Shown here: one piece after another, positions 25,215 through 33,843 of the stretch | Layout: every line of letters starts with the position of its first letter | Numbering within the stretch: the first letter of the stretch is position 1 | Source of the DNA: Paracoccaceae bacterium | Lineage (GTDB): Bacteria > Pseudomonadota > Alphaproteobacteria > Rhodobacterales > Rhodobacteraceae | DNA length: 64,000 nucleotides | NCBI GenBank assembly: GCA_024742405.1 | Contig: JANSYP010000009.1 | Coordinates: 1-64,000, forward strand | Direction of reading: 5' to 3' | The notes under the pieces: generated by a model | The model's input: only the letters and a program-made list of their open reading frames with translations | Databases searched by the model: none | What the model was told of the DNA's origin: nothing | Program-made: the position numbers and the translations under genes

Positions 25215-27107
25215 TTGTCAATTAGACCCATTACATGCAAGCTCATCGTAGCAGTGGTATTTTTTTCCTATTTTTCTCCGTCTTCGTCATTGGCAGCTCC
25301 GAACTCTGAAAATCTAAAGAAGGAAATCGCTTCTAATTTTCAAACCGAAATTTGGCTTGGTAGGACGTGTCTGACAAAGGTGCCAACTAGGAAATGGCCC
25401 GACCCAACACTTGAACCCGACCCCAACGTAGAAAGCTTATTACCACCATTAGTCGCCTTGATCGCTCCACAGGTCGTCGCCGCCTTCATCCAAGCCGGGA
25501 TCACTACCGCAGGTGCGGCCATTACACGCGCCGGCGAAAGTCAGTCAGCGATACCAATCGTCGGTCGAAGTTTCGACTTTCTCCACTTTGGGAAACCCGC
25601 GAGTCCGAACCAAGGCGGGCATATGGGCTTGCAGATGAACCCCGACGTGCATTGCATCACCGTTGTGCACGGCAGCAGAGACGCAGAGCTCAAAAACCTT
25701 GGTCTAAGAGGTGACAGCCGTTTTACAGAACAGTATAGAATCAATCCAATCGACCGAGCCGGTGGTGCTGCTGATTTCTACATTCGGACCCCGGTTTTGT
25801 CAGGTTTCCGAGACAGAAGTGACCAGTCCCTTGCGGACTTCCTGAAAGTTCGAGGCTTTCGCCGAGAGCCGTACTTCTTTGCCGAGTTCGAGGTAGAATT
25901 CAACGAAGACCTAACCGACATTACTCAATCGAGAGGCGCACGAAACTACCGTTTGAAACCACTCGAGGCTGTCGTTGTCGGTGGAAGAAACGCACCCGTA
26001 GGGTGGTATCCAGTTGTAACCCTGTCCTTGGACTCTCCCAATGGGGCTGCGTCGGAAACCTGGGCTTTTGATCTCAAACCCGTGATGGAACGGTATTCCG
26101 CGGCGAGATTGGGCGCGGAGGGTCCTGGCGACAGGTTTCCCGAAGTGCGCATGGTCATGACTAGTTCACCGATAGGCACACCAATGTTTCGAAAACTACC
26201 AGCTCTCGGAAGTGATGAGGCGGCCCTATTCAAGCGCTACAACACTCTCGTCGCGATCGACCAAGCCTATGAGCTCAGCAAGAAGAAGAAGAAAGAAGCA
26301 GATGACGACGCCAAAGAGGAGAAAGAAGAAAAGTGCAAATTCTCGAAGCTCCCCTACGAGCCAGGGCCAGGCAAACCCGATGATGACCCAACGGGGTCTA
26401 AGAATCACAGATCCCAATACTACGAGTACATACTCAGGTCCGACCCGTCTGTAGTGGAAGTCCGGGGAGAGATCGCCAAGGCGAAAGCGGAAGGTAAGGG
26501 CGATGTCGTCAAAGCGCTTGAAGCTCAGCGCGAGGAGTTGATCAAAGCAAAGTGGGAAGCGCTTGAGATTCAGCGCCTTGTCGCAAGAGGAGCTGCTCAG
26601 ACTGAGTGCGATGAGGTCGAGAACGTCGAGCCGGATGAGAAGGGAACCGCCGCGGCGGAGGGCAAGCCTCTTACACCCAGCGAAAAAGCCGAAATGGAGC
26701 GCATCGAGGCTATTTTCGCATCTGGCGTGCAATTCTCCGAGGTCACGGCGAGCGTAGTGTGGACCAAAGAGCCCAACCAGTTTCTCATCAATCTTGGGAA
26801 GGCTGTGAGCGCCAAGGCTGCCGAAACGGCTACAGCATTGTCCAGCGCGCTTCTGCAGACGGAGGCTGCGCAACTGCAAGAAGACATAGAGGCTAGTCTC
26901 AGCGACACGTCCATTGAAACTGAGGCATTGACAGCCGTCGCGGACTACCTTGCCGCGGTAGAGGCGGCACAACTGGATCCTACAAACGAGGCCTTGATCG
27001 TGAAGGCGGAGGCCGCTCTTCGAGCGGCGTCTGGGAAATGTGAGGTCGCATCTCTTTCAGGAATTAGTGTCTCGCGGTGCAGTCTTCCTTTTACGCCTCC
27101 ATTGTGA
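25215..27107 (+). CDS. Large exported protein of unknown function, 630 aa
   Basis: TTG 25215 is the start: AAGGAGG lies upstream and the product then begins with a signal peptide (LIVAVVFFSYFSPSSSLAA). The mature part has a globular region to about residue 360 (hydrophobic helix VALIAPQVVAAFIQAGITTA at about 80-100, then GRSFDFLHFGK and HCITVVHGSRDAEL), a lysine/glutamate-rich linker (KKKKKEADDDAKEEKEEKCK), and a long helical C-terminus with coiled-coil character (VVEVRGEIAKAKAEGKGDVV, KALEAQREELIKAKWEALEI). No family is recognised. It is likely periplasmic or secreted. It sits between the 297-aa protein and a second exported protein. Confidence 0.6.
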   Translation: MSIRPITCKLIVAVVFFSYFSPSSSLAAPNSENLKKEIASNFQTEIWLGRTCLTKVPTRKWPDPTLEPDPNVESLLPPLVALIAPQVVAAFIQAGITTAGAAITRAGESQSAIPIVGRSFDFLHFGKPASPNQGGHMGLQMNPDVHCITVVHGSRDAELKNLGLRGDSRFTEQYRINPIDRAGGAADFYIRTPVLSGFRDRSDQSLADFLKVRGFRREPYFFAEFEVEFNEDLTDITQSRGARNYRLKPLEAVVVGGRNAPVGWYPVVTLSLDSPNGAASETWAFDLKPVMERYSAARLGAEGPGDRFPEVRMVMTSSPIGTPMFRKLPALGSDEAALFKRYNTLVAIDQAYELSKKKKKEADDDAKEEKEEKCKFSKLPYEPGPGKPDDDPTGSKNHRSQYYEYILRSDPSVVEVRGEIAKAKAEGKGDVVKALEAQREELIKAKWEALEIQRLVARGAAQTECDEVENVEPDEKGTAAAEGKPLTPSEKAEMERIEAIFASGVQFSEVTASVVWTKEPNQFLINLGKAVSAKAAETATALSSALLQTEAAQLQEDIEASLSDTSIETEALTAVADYLAAVEAAQLDPTNEALIVKAEAALRAASGKCEVASLSGISVSRCSLPFTPPL

Positions 27108-27161
27108 GGCGCCACCCCAAGCACTACCGAACAAGCTGAAAACATATGAAAAGGGTTGAGC

Positions 27162-28307
27162 ATGCTAAGCCGAACTTTATTGTCTGCAGTTCTTATTTTT
27201 GGATTTTCTCCAATTTCGCTAACGGCTCAGGAGCACTGTAATTCACTAATCTCACAAGGAATTACTAATATTGAGACTCAGTACGACCGATCGTACAGTT
27301 TTGAATATAATTACGACAAGTACTGCCGTCTTGATATGTCAAAAAGAAGCGACAGCTTTGTTGCTAGTGCTGAGGCGTCTATTTTTCTCCAGGGAAGTGG
27401 TTCTGGAAGCACAAACAGCTCAAGTAGCAGGGAAAGAATTACAAGTTGGTGCAAGGAAAACGAGTCACGCTTCGAAAACAACCGTTTAAAAATCTCAACT
27501 TCCCAGCGTCAGTCAAGAAGTTCTTTAGATGCTTGGACAAAATGCCTAGAATTGGACAAAAAAGGTGTCAAAGTCACTCTTAGTTCGACTTTAGCACATA
27601 GTGAACAGGTTGATATACAACTCGACTCGACACTAGACACAGGATTGCTGTTTCAGTCCATTGCACTTGAAGGGTTTGTTTGTGACATAAGCGGAACCCG
27701 GAAGCTGCCAAATTCAGTGCTTGATTTTAGCGGAGCCACTACTCGTGCTTCGACTAATGATGAAGGCGTTATTAGCGTTGGAGAACAGCAAGGGTTTAAT
27801 ACCTATCCGATCAACGTAAATCTTGAAGCATCTAACGTAAACATTAATTGTGATCGAAAGGCACCGACAATAAGTGATGATGGTGTTCTCATAAAAAAGA
27901 AGTGGGGGACTGGACAGATCACAATAAATACTGATAGCGTTCAATACCCTGTTTCCTTTCCGGAAATCGAGTCGAATTTCGTTTCGACTCCCCCGAACGC
28001 TGTTCTCGCATTCACGGAGGCCTGTCCCGCGGGTTGGCTGCCCTATGATGCTGCACGGGACAGGTTTGTTATGGGGGCTTCTGGAGTTGACACGGTGGGA
28101 GAAACAGGTGGTCGCGAGCGTTTGACACCGCAGGGAGACCATCGTCATCTTGCGCTGCTTAATGATTATCGAAACACACGTTTTGGCAACGATAATACTG
28201 ATGATAGTTGGCACACTGGACGTGCGGGCAATCACGATCACGGCGAGGACGGTAGTATAATACCTCCATTTGTCCGCCTTAATTATTGTATCAAGAGCGC
28301 AAATTGA
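27162..28307 (+). CDS. Exported protein with a phage tail-collar-like C-terminal domain, 381 aa
   Basis: A signal peptide (LLSAVLIFGFSPISLTAQ) starts at ATG 27162, chosen because AAAGGG lies six bases ahead; TTG 27156 is the alternative. The middle is Ser/Asn-rich with paired cysteines. The last 100 residues follow the collar/short-fibre pattern: VLAFTEACPAGWLPYDAARD, RFVMGASG, GETGGRERLTPQGDHRH, AGNHDHGED, IPPFVRLNYCIKS. The His-x-His pairs are the trimeric-fibre metal-binding type. Such domains cap phage tail fibres and some surface adhesins. It closes the three-gene cluster, 128 bases ahead of the IS66 wreck. Confidence 0.6.
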   Translation: MLSRTLLSAVLIFGFSPISLTAQEHCNSLISQGITNIETQYDRSYSFEYNYDKYCRLDMSKRSDSFVASAEASIFLQGSGSGSTNSSSSRERITSWCKENESRFENNRLKISTSQRQSRSSLDAWTKCLELDKKGVKVTLSSTLAHSEQVDIQLDSTLDTGLLFQSIALEGFVCDISGTRKLPNSVLDFSGATTRASTNDEGVISVGEQQGFNTYPINVNLEASNVNINCDRKAPTISDDGVLIKKKWGTGQITINTDSVQYPVSFPEIESNFVSTPPNAVLAFTEACPAGWLPYDAARDRFVMGASGVDTVGETGGRERLTPQGDHRHLALLNDYRNTRFGNDNTDDSWHTGRAGNHDHGEDGSIIPPFVRLNYCIKSAN

Positions 28308-28372
28308 ATTAAGAAAATCTGAGCAGGCGCGCTTGGACTACGCGGTCAACAGCTTGACAAGTCAAAATAGGT

Positions 28373-29250
28373 GTAAGTGTCTGTTGAACGTGCCCGTCCG
28401 GTGAAGGTGCTCTGGCAGGTCGCCGGCAGTTCGGGTTACGCTGCTTGCGCGGCGTAACTCCAGGGCAGCAACTCATTGAGACGATTGATCTTGTGATCTG
28501 CGATGCGTCCGAGCATCCAGTTCAGCCAGGCTTGCGGATCGAGGCCGTTGAGCTTGGCGGTCTCGGTCAGCGTGAAGGCGATGGCCATGGCCTTTCCGCC
28601 GCCTTCAGATTCGGCGAACATCCAGTTTTTCCAGCCTATGGCCACGGGCTTCATCGCTCGTTCGGCTGAGTGGTTGTCGAGCGACAGCGCCCCGTTGTCG
28701 AGATAAGGCCGGGCCTTCGGCAACCGGCCAAGGGCATAGCGGATTGCCTGTGCCAATGGCGACTTGCCCGAGATCCGGGGCAATTGCGCGTGCAACCATT
28801 CTTCGAGGTCATCGAAGATCGGTTTGGACTTCGCTTGCCGGAGTGCAACCCTTTCGTCAGGAGGTTTCCCACGTGCCTCTTTCTCCACTGCGTAAAGATC
28901 GGCGATCCGGCGGATGGCTTCCTCGGCAATAGCCGATCCCTGTGAGGCGAAGACATCCACGAACTTGCGCCGTACATGTGCCATGCAAGCCATCTCGCGG
29001 GCGTTGTCATCGCCGAACAAGCCGTTGAACCCGGAATATCCGTCGGCATGGACCCAGCCCTTGTAACCGGAGAGGTGGCTGACGGGGTGGGCACCCTTTC
29101 GATCCACTGTGAACTGATACCAGACACAGGGCGGGGACTGCCCGGACCAGGGCAGTTCATCCCTGACATATGTCCAGATCCGCGCGGTCTTTGTCTTCTT
29201 GCTTCCCGGCGCCAGCATCTTCACCGGCGTATCATCGGCGAAAAGGTGGC
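28373..29250 (-). mobile_element. IS66-family transposase gene, C-terminal fragment with one terminal repeat
   Basis: The minus-strand frame contains the IS66 (TnpC) catalytic core: GHLFADDTPVKMLAPG, IWTYVRDELPW, YSGFNGLFGDDNAREMACMA, HVRRKFVDVFASQG, and the C-terminal DNHSAERAMKPVAIGWKNWM then IADHKINRLNELLPW. It ends at 28436. The sequence GTAAGTGTCTGTTGAAC at 28373 matches the GTAA start of IS66 ends. Everything upstream of GHLFADD is missing: at 29250 the sequence passes abruptly into an IS3-type end. The open frame nominally runs on to 29491, but that extension is antisense IS3 DNA, not IS66. Confidence 0.85.
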
Positions 29251-29251
29251 C

Positions 29252-29458
29252 TGCCCCCTGAAAAGTGGTCCTTCCTGAAGTAGGCTTTCGAGCCGGATAG
29301 AGGATCAAGGAATGCCCCAGAAGAAGCGCAAGCCTGAAGAGATCGTCGCGAAGCTGCGGCAGGTCGATGTGTTGGTATCGCAAGGCTAGTCGGTGGCCGA
29401 GGCGGTGCGAACGATCGGCGTCACGCAATTCACCTATTACCGTTGGCGCAAGGAGTAC
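29252..29458 (+). mobile_element. IS3-family left end and orfA fragment with an in-frame TAG
   Basis: TGCCCCCTGAAAAGTGGTCC is a typical IS3-group terminus. ATG 29312 then starts MPQKKRKPEEIVAKLRQVDV, TAG at 29387-29389, and SVAEAVRTIGVTQFTYYRWR, the OrfA helix-turn-helix. It breaks off after KEYG. The fragment interrupts the IS66 gene. Confidence 0.8.
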
Positions 29459-29547
29459 GGTCTCTTCGGGCTTGTGTCGCTTGGTTGCCATTCTGGTCCT
29501 CCGTTTCCCTAAACATAACGGCGGACCACTTCAGTGGGGGACGATCA
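29459..29547 (-). mobile_element. Second IS3-family left end, opposite orientation
   Basis: Read on the minus strand from 29547, TGATCGTCCCCCACTGAAG is an IS3-type end followed by ATG 29491 and MATKRHKPEET, another orfA start. It meets the plus-strand orfA fragment head to head near 29459. Two different IS3 copies therefore recombined or were deleted here. Confidence 0.7.
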
Positions 29548-29697
29548 GGGCGATTAAACTTTTTGGCTTTCGGATTCTGGTTAAAAGGCGCCGAAACCGT
29601 TAAGTCCCACGTCGCCGAAACACGTTCATACAGACCTTCCACGTATTCAAACGTTCACGGCCGTTATACCGTCACAGGCGCGGTTTCCCGTCAAGTT

Positions 29698-29805
29698 TCA
29701 GACCTCTTCGTGCACACTGTCATAGATCCTGTCGAGATCTTCGACCAGTCTTTCGAGGGTCAGGGCGAGGGTCGTAATAGTTTCAAGTAGCTGTTCTTTT
29801 TTCAT
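29698..29805 (-). CDS. Small acidic helical protein, 35 aa, coupled to the resolvase
   Basis: AGGAGA precedes ATG 29805. The product (MKKEQLLETITTLALTLERL, VEDLDRIYDSVHEEV) is one amphipathic helix. It overlaps the end of the resolvase gene by 23 bases in another frame, so it may be translated with it. No family is recognised. Confidence 0.45.
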   Translation of the reverse strand: MKKEQLLETITTLALTLERLVEDLDRIYDSVHEEV

Positions 29806-30451
29806 GGTGGTCTCCTGGTTGGGGGTTGAGGGGGATATCTCCGGACGTTGAAGTGGTTCGGGCGATGAGCCGGGCGAACGGCTCGTAGGGGGAGTGCCGC
29901 GCGTAGCGTCGCCGGATTGATCGGCGCAGCGTCCATGAGGACACGTTCAGGTCCTTCGCGATACAATCGATCTTAGCACCGTCCCGAACATGTCGGATGG
30001 CGTCGTCGATTTGATTGCAGCTGAGCTTTGGGGGGCGGCCAAGCCGCTTGCCACGTTTCTTTGCGGCGGCCAGTCCTTCGCGTGTGCGCTGCGAGAGCAT
30101 GCGGCGCTCGAACTCCGCAAAAGCGCTGAGCACGGTATAGATCAGCATGCCGCCAGGTGTCGTCGTGTCGATCTTCATGTTGACGATTTCGAGACCGATC
30201 CCGCGGGCTTTGAGTTTCTCGACCTCCAGGATGGCGTCGACAACCGAGCGGAAGGCGCGGTCGAGATCCCAGACGATCAGACCGTCGCCCGCCGAGAGTT
30301 CCTTGATCACCTGATCGTAGACGGGTCGTTTTCGGGCCGTTGCGGAGATATGCTCAATGTAGAGCGCGTCGCAGATCTCGCGCAGGCCGTCGATCTGACG
30401 GTCGGGGCGCTGGTCCTGTGTCGAGACGCGTAGGTATCCCAGTTTGCGCAT
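29783..30451 (-). CDS. Small serine recombinase (resolvase/invertase family)
   Basis: The 222-aa protein starts MRKLGYLRVSTQDQ, with the catalytic Ser10 in the YxRVS motif. The arginine-bearing blocks follow (DGLIVWDLDRAFRSVVDAIL, LSAFAEFERRMLSQRTREGL), then a linker and a C-terminal helix-turn-helix (AKDLNVSSWTLRRSIRRRYA). This is the size of Tn3 resolvases and DNA invertases; it is much smaller than the element's integrase at 39840. GGAGAA precedes ATG 30451. A role in resolving dimers or inverting a segment of the element is likely; no target site is recognised. Confidence 0.85.
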   Translation of the reverse strand: MRKLGYLRVSTQDQRPDRQIDGLREICDALYIEHISATARKRPVYDQVIKELSAGDGLIVWDLDRAFRSVVDAILEVEKLKARGIGLEIVNMKIDTTTPGGMLIYTVLSAFAEFERRMLSQRTREGLAAAKKRGKRLGRPPKLSCNQIDDAIRHVRDGAKIDCIAKDLNVSSWTLRRSIRRRYARHSPYEPFARLIARTTSTSGDIPLNPQPGDHHEKRTAT

Positions 30452-30631
30452 ATCAATTCTCCGATGGTTGCTCCTGCAGGCAGAAGCACCAAAACGACCC
30501 TTTCTGAGTGTTGAGCCTTGGTCTCGAAGTCCGGGCATTCCGCCGGCGGAACCGCGAGGATTACCAAAGGTTACGATTATTGTACCTTAATTCCGTTCGA
30601 AGTACAAATTTATGTGCAAAAACGGTCGTTT

Positions 30632-30976
30632 ATGTGGAGTACATACACAGGTGTGCGGGGCGGGATTGCCGCCATACTCGCCGGGTTTTTGGCCGCAGTT
30701 CCGACGCAGGCCGAGGATCTCTCCGCGGGCGTGGTGCTCACCAAGATGGATGCGAATGAGCGCTACACCTACGTGGCTGGGATCATCGAAGGCCTCGCCT
30801 ATGCCCGCTTCGTTTCTGACGGCAGGGAAGAACAGCCGGGCATGGCCTGTATCTATGGCTGGTTCTATGAGGAAGACGGTGCCGTTGATCAGATCTGGGC
30901 GGCCTTCGAACGGTTTCCCGATCATCTGCCGGGCGCCGTCACGGCTGCACTGATTGAACGGAGATGCGGCGGATGA
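30632..30976 (+). CDS. Exported small protein, possible Rap1a/Tai-like fold
   Basis: The 114-aa product has a signal peptide (GGIAAILAGFLAAVPTQA) and a mature part with the layout TYVAGIIEGLAYARFVSDGR...ACIYGWFY...IWAAFERFPDHLPGAVTAAL...RRCG. A helical Cys-containing protein of this size resembles the Rap1a/Tai immunity family, but the match is weak. ATG 30632 is chosen because it opens the signal peptide. Its TGA overlaps the ATG of the next gene, so it opens the element's long plus-strand backbone operon. Confidence 0.5.
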   Translation: MWSTYTGVRGGIAAILAGFLAAVPTQAEDLSAGVVLTKMDANERYTYVAGIIEGLAYARFVSDGREEQPGMACIYGWFYEEDGAVDQIWAAFERFPDHLPGAVTAALIERRCGG

Positions 30977-31728
30977 TCCAGAACCTCCTCCCCGATTTCG
31001 TCATCGCTGCTCGGATTGATGCGCATTACAAGCTCAAAGTCGAGGAGTGGGAAGCTGCGCGGCGTGTCGATGAGCGTGTGGAGAAGATGAAGGAAGAGCA
31101 GGCCAAGCCGGCAGAGGACAGTGCTACGGTCCTGATCGCGCGGATCGTTTCCGGTGTCCCAGCCAGAGAGCTGGCCCGGATGGAGTCCCGCCTCGGGGAC
31201 CACCAGGAAGCGCTGATCGACGCGCTGCAGGACAACCGCGAGCGCCTCGACCGCGCGGAGCAGCATATCGATGATCTGCTTTCAAAGGCGCATGTGTTGG
31301 AAGATGGCCGCCGCGTTTTCGAGACCGAGGACGGCACGCTGGTCTATGACGAGTTCGGCCACGAAGTTGCGGATGAAGAGATTACGCCTGAAGAGATCGA
31401 CGACAGCCGCCCCAAATGGGAAGCCTATCAGCAGGGCACCTCACGCCATGATTCGTTGGTACAGGAGCAGTCGGAATTGCTCGAGTATCAGGAGCGGCTG
31501 GATGAAGCTGAGACAAAGATGCAAGCGGGCGCATTGAGCCGTGGAGACTATGACGCCCTCGACGATCTTTTGAATGACGCGCCGTCAGCAGTGCGCGGGC
31601 GTCTCCCCAAAACCGATACCGCGCACACCACACTCGATAGCAATACGCCGGACAACGCCCTGGACGACGCCACTGCGCATACGGCACCTGGGCCGTCTTC
31701 GACTATCTCAGCCAGCGCATTCCAATAG
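30973..31728 (+). CDS. Coiled-coil protein of the element backbone, 251 aa
   Basis: ATG 30973 overlaps the stop of the preceding gene (ATGA). The product is charged and helical: YKLKVEEWEAARRVDERVEK at about 17-36, then ARMESRLGDHQEALIDALQD, HIDDLLSKAHVLEDGRRVFE (a small beta hairpin reading 'DGTLVYDEFG'), a second coil LVQEQSELLEYQERLDEAET, and a disordered Thr/Ala/Pro-rich tail. There is no membrane segment. No family is recognised. It may be a scaffold for the membrane proteins encoded downstream. Confidence 0.6.
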   Translation: MIQNLLPDFVIAARIDAHYKLKVEEWEAARRVDERVEKMKEEQAKPAEDSATVLIARIVSGVPARELARMESRLGDHQEALIDALQDNRERLDRAEQHIDDLLSKAHVLEDGRRVFETEDGTLVYDEFGHEVADEEITPEEIDDSRPKWEAYQQGTSRHDSLVQEQSELLEYQERLDEAETKMQAGALSRGDYDALDDLLNDAPSAVRGRLPKTDTAHTTLDSNTPDNALDDATAHTAPGPSSTISASAFQ

Positions 31729-31800
31729 GGCGAGATCGATCGCTCCAGCCCCTTGACCCCAGTGCCGCTAGGCCGCCCAATGCCGTGACCGGAGATTGGC

Positions 31801-32922
31801 GTGGGGGCCGCGATGGCGTTCGAAGAGTTCGTGCGGAAGGAGCTCGGTGCAACCACATTCGCAACCTCGCTCGACGATCCCAAGACCCAACTCTTTCATC
31901 TTTCCCGCCAGAGCTTCGAGGACCTTTCCGCGTGGACCAAAGATGCGCGGAACGCCGCCGGCGAACCGGTGGCGCTTCTTAGTGGCTATGTCGATGTGAT
32001 GCGGCCGAACGCCTTTGCGGATCGTTGGCAGGGGCATCAGATCGTAGCGATGAATTCCTCGCTCTTCGCGGCGGCCAGCGAGTTCGCGCTGTTCTGCTTC
32101 ACCCAGCCCAGCTTCTTTCCCGACATTGGCGATCCCTCAAAAGAGACCGGTCCTAGTCCCATCGACGACCGCGTTCCGGGGATCTGGCTGCTCGACTACA
32201 CAGCGGGCGGCGGACATGTCGGGGACGCGCATAGCGACCAGGTCATTCCAAAAGACACGGACCGGTATTTCGCAGGGCTTTGGCTCGGACAGTTGATGGC
32301 GCGCTTCGTTTGGCTCCACGAGCTCGCCCATGCGGTCAATGGCCATGTCAATTACGCAGGCCGCAACGGTCTCTCAACCCGGCTCTATGAGCTGCCCATG
32401 GACGCGATTGAGACTTCGGGTCCGCAACCGATGCCACTGGATCCCGAGACCTCCAAGTGCCTGGAGTTCGATGCGGACCAGTCGGCGTTCTATGGCAGTC
32501 TCAACATTCAAAAGCACGACATAGAGAACATCGAGAGCATCGCGGCCTTCGACCGGCCAACACGGACGCAACTGGCGCTCTTCGCGGCCTACGCGATGAT
32601 CTGGCTGATCGAGCAATTCGAGGGCTGGTATTCGGCCAACGCCCGCGACAGCCACCCCGAGCCGTCGCTCCGGCTGCAAAACCTCTTCCGCACACTGGCT
32701 ACGACAGCCGATGAGCTTGGCGCGGAGATCGTCACGCATAACTCAATGGTCATCGACGCTTTCGATGCCGTTCAGGCGGCAATCCCGAAGCTCTACGTGG
32801 CCCGCGACCTGCGCGCTCGGATACAGGATGCCGAGTTGATGGATGCATTGAAAGCCTATGATCCGCGCCTTGACGTGCTGAAGGCGGAACTGAAGACCGA
32901 TCAGTTCTCGGCCAGGCCCTGA
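31801..32922 (+). CDS. Zinc metallopeptidase-like protein of the element backbone
   Basis: The 373-aa protein has a gluzincin-type site: His173-Glu174-Leu-Ala-His177 in WLHELAHAVNGH, and a downstream Glu222 in CLEFDADQSA as probable third ligand. There is no signal peptide, so it acts in the cytoplasm. The C-terminal part is helical (FAAYAMIWLIEQFEGWYSAN). No named peptidase family fits well by eye. GTG 31801 follows GGAG at six bases; ATG 31813 is the alternative. It ends with a 22-base overlap with the convergent gene. Cytoplasmic peptidases on integrative elements often cleave a repressor, but there is no direct evidence for that here. Confidence 0.65.
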   Translation: MGAAMAFEEFVRKELGATTFATSLDDPKTQLFHLSRQSFEDLSAWTKDARNAAGEPVALLSGYVDVMRPNAFADRWQGHQIVAMNSSLFAAASEFALFCFTQPSFFPDIGDPSKETGPSPIDDRVPGIWLLDYTAGGGHVGDAHSDQVIPKDTDRYFAGLWLGQLMARFVWLHELAHAVNGHVNYAGRNGLSTRLYELPMDAIETSGPQPMPLDPETSKCLEFDADQSAFYGSLNIQKHDIENIESIAAFDRPTRTQLALFAAYAMIWLIEQFEGWYSANARDSHPEPSLRLQNLFRTLATTADELGAEIVTHNSMVIDAFDAVQAAIPKLYVARDLRARIQDAELMDALKAYDPRLDVLKAELKTDQFSARP

Positions 32923-33719
32923 GCCGGTGGCGCATCGATCACGTCCACATCCATCGCAAAGAGCCAGCGGCTGGATTTCGGGAGCGCCTCGAAATGGCGG
33001 ACAAAGTGCCGTATCAAGACTGCATCGAAGATCGACCTATCTCGGAGCGCCGCTGTGAGCTCCGCCGGAAAGGCTTGCGTGGCTTAGGCCGCAACAAAGA
33101 CATGCCGACCTGTCTCAACGCGCTCCTTCATGTAGGTAAGACCTCCTTTAATCAGGCCGGGCAGATGGATCATTCCGGCATCTCCATCGAGTGAACAAGG
33201 CACCACGCCCCAACCACTCGGTGCTGACTGCAAAGCCACCACAAAGCGCCCACGCCCACGCGTCCTGAAGGCGATGCGGAAGTCATGGCCACGTTGAATG
33301 ACGGCGTCCGAAGGTCTCTCGGGTGGCTCGGACAGCTCAATCAGATCCCGCCTGGCGCGGCGCGCAGGAATGAGTTCCCCAACATCGCGTTGCGCCTCGT
33401 TTTCGACCAACCGCATGAGGGAGGGCACAGCGCCGGTATCAAGTAGAAGCTCCAAATCCTCCATAGGACCCCTAAGCAGGCTCGGGATCTGCGCCGGATC
33501 AAGATCCGGGAGTGCCGCTGCAAAGACGGCCAGAACCACCGGGACGGCATCCTCGGCTATGGTCTCCGGCGCACGCGCCGCGGAACCATTGATCCACCAG
33601 CGAATGGTAGCAGGTTTCCGGCCAATCGCGGCGGCCAGAGCCTGCTGATTGTGCACATGCCCGTGCTCTATGAGGAGTGCGAGTTTACGCTTCAGCTGGG
33701 GGACTCTCAACGGGCCCAT
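32901..33719 (-). pseudogene. HTH-containing hypothetical gene interrupted by an in-frame TAA
   Basis: From ATG 33719 the frame encodes VPQLKRKLALLIEHGHVHNQ, a helix-turn-helix-like QALAAAIGRKPATIRWWING, and a C-terminal domain (DFRIAFRTRGRGRFVVALQS...GLTYMKERVETGRHVFVAA). It meets TAA at 33084-33086. The same frame then continues without a break through AFPAELTAALRDRSIFDAVL, IRHFVRHFEALPKSSRWLFA and MDVDVIDAPP to TGA at 32901. The extension is strongly protein-like, so the intact gene encodes about 272 aa. The 211-aa product may still be made. The last 22 bases overlap the metallopeptidase gene. Confidence 0.6.
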
Positions 33720-33843
33720 CAGTGATTGAGGCCGGCCAACGCTTCCGTGGATCGGTGTTGGCTACGCGGCGCGCGCTTTCCGTCAGACCGAGCGAGAGGG
33801 CACCCCCAGCAGGGCAGCCCGTTCTCGAGACGGAGCGCAGTCA

